Both the position numbers and the translations under genes were made by a program. Shown one piece after another: positions 5,831-6,458 of a DNA stretch of 6,458 nucleotides. The stretch is from NCBI GenBank assembly GCA_021299565.1, contig JAJTHA010000150.1, positions 1 through 6,458 of the forward strand, written 5' to 3'. The notes under the pieces were generated by a model. It was not told the origin of the DNA, did not search any database, and was given only the letters and a program-made list of their open reading frames with translations. Within the stretch, counting starts at the first letter, position 1; every line of letters starts with the position of its first letter. Source of the DNA: Candidatus Caenarcanales bacterium (lineage in GTDB: Bacteria; Cyanobacteriota; Vampirovibrionia; LMEP-6097).

Positions 5831-6458
5831 AACACATTACAGAATATCCACTTACCAAAATCGTAGCTACTTTAGGACCTTCTAGCGAAGATGAAGCAAC
5901 ACTGCGTCAAATGATAGAAGCCGGGCTGAGTGTGGCGCGTATCAATTGTTCGCATGGTGACTGGCTAAGCAGAAATGCTCGCATTGATCTCATCAGAAAA
6001 TTATCAGCGGAGTACCAAAGACCAATTGGGATTTTGGTAGATTTGCAAGGTCCTAAAATTCGCACAGGTACATTGCCTGAACCTGGAATCGAAATCACGA
6101 ATGGTGAAACCATTATATTAACTACAATTGAGGCAGATGCAAATTATTCTATAAATCCTAAAACTGTTTTTATCAAAAATTATCCGCAGCTTCCGGAAGA
6201 AGTTGAGATTGGGCAAAGAATTTTGCTTGATGATGGAGTACTTAGACTAAAAGTGAAAAGTATTTCAAAAAACACAGTTGAAACTGAAGTTGTTGTCGGA
6301 GGGTTGCTTAAATCCAATAAGGGAGTGAATTTGCCTGAGTCTAAACAACTCAAAGTTGAAGCTATAACCAAAAAAGATAGAGAAGATATCATCGAAGCGG
6401 TTAAATCAAACGCTGACTTTATAGCTTTGTCTTTTGTGAGAAGAGCAGAAGATATCAT
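5827..6458 (+). CDS. pyk: Pyruvate kinase, N-terminal part
   Basis: Pyruvate kinase transfers phosphate from phosphoenolpyruvate to ADP at the end of glycolysis. Only the first 210 codons are visible before the right edge; a full protein is about 470-590 residues. Seen are TKIVATLGPSS (10-20), VARINCSHGD with Arg38, Asn40 and Ser42 (36-45), LVDLQGPKIRTG with Asp72 and Arg79 (70-81), the B domain (about 83-165) with ILLDDGVLRLKV (132-143), SNKGVNLPES (163-172), and TKKDREDI...ADFIALSFVRRAEDI. Leu73, Gln74 and Lys77 match the pattern of K+-independent pyruvate kinases (as in E. coli PykA) rather than the Thr/Lys/Glu type. The catalytic Lys loop and any C-terminal allosteric or PEP-utilizer domain lie beyond the window. 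ATG 5827 overlaps the anmK stop by four bases. AGGG at 5809-5812 is too far upstream for a good SD, so coupled translation is likely. Confidence 0.95.
   Translation, partial: MKHITEYPLTKIVATLGPSSEDEATLRQMIEAGLSVARINCSHGDWLSRNARIDLIRKLSAEYQRPIGILVDLQGPKIRTGTLPEPGIEITNGETIILTTIEADANYSINPKTVFIKNYPQLPEEVEIGQRILLDDGVLRLKVKSISKNTVETEVVVGGLLKSNKGVNLPESKQLKVEAITKKDREDIIEAVKSNADFIALSFVRRAEDI

Overview
The window is AT-rich, compactly coded bacterial DNA with every supported gene on the + strand. It reads as ordinary chromosomal housekeeping sequence. I see no CRISPR array, tRNA, rRNA, insertion sequence or phage gene. The source looks like a Gram-negative-type bacterium, because it has a TonB-type C-terminal domain protein and a murein-recycling kinase. 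Several EF-G stretches (for example the TAAAIST segment after the switch I motif, and CSVGGVQPQ) resemble EF-G as I remember it from cyanobacteria and their non-photosynthetic relatives. A melainabacterial or similar lineage is therefore a reasonable but weak guess; a phylogeny is needed to place it.

Layout: (1) 1-549 is the 3' end of a gene encoding a protein with one complete and probably one earlier TonB C-terminal-like domain. (2) 550-754 is non-coding, with small inverted repeats and an extended -10 promoter at its right end. (3) 755-1369 encodes an unrecognised 204-residue protein, followed by a probable intrinsic terminator. (4) 1496-3610 is fusA (EF-G), with its own promoter region and Shine-Dalgarno (SD) sequence. 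(5) 3585-4202 is trpG/pabA, starting 26 bases inside the end of fusA with a strong SD, so the two look translationally coupled. (6) 4257-4715 encodes an unrecognised 152-residue protein. (7) 4754-5830 is anmK, and (8) 5827 to the right edge is the first 210 codons of pyruvate kinase, overlapping anmK by ATGA.

There seem to be at least three transcription units after the left edge: the 755 gene, fusA-trpG, and anmK-pyk. The 4257 gene appears to have its own promoter. fusA and trpG supply translation elongation and the glutaminase subunit for chorismate-derived aromatics (anthranilate or 4-aminobenzoate). anmK and pyk link recovery of murein sugar to lower glycolysis.

The most interesting signals are not a new gene system. 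They are: three genes whose best -10 elements lie only 7-10 bases before the start codon, with no SD (likely leaderless mRNAs); a sharp change in Asp/Asn codon choice part way through fusA; fusA lying apart from the usual str-operon partners; and a pyruvate kinase with the residue signature of K+-independent enzymes.
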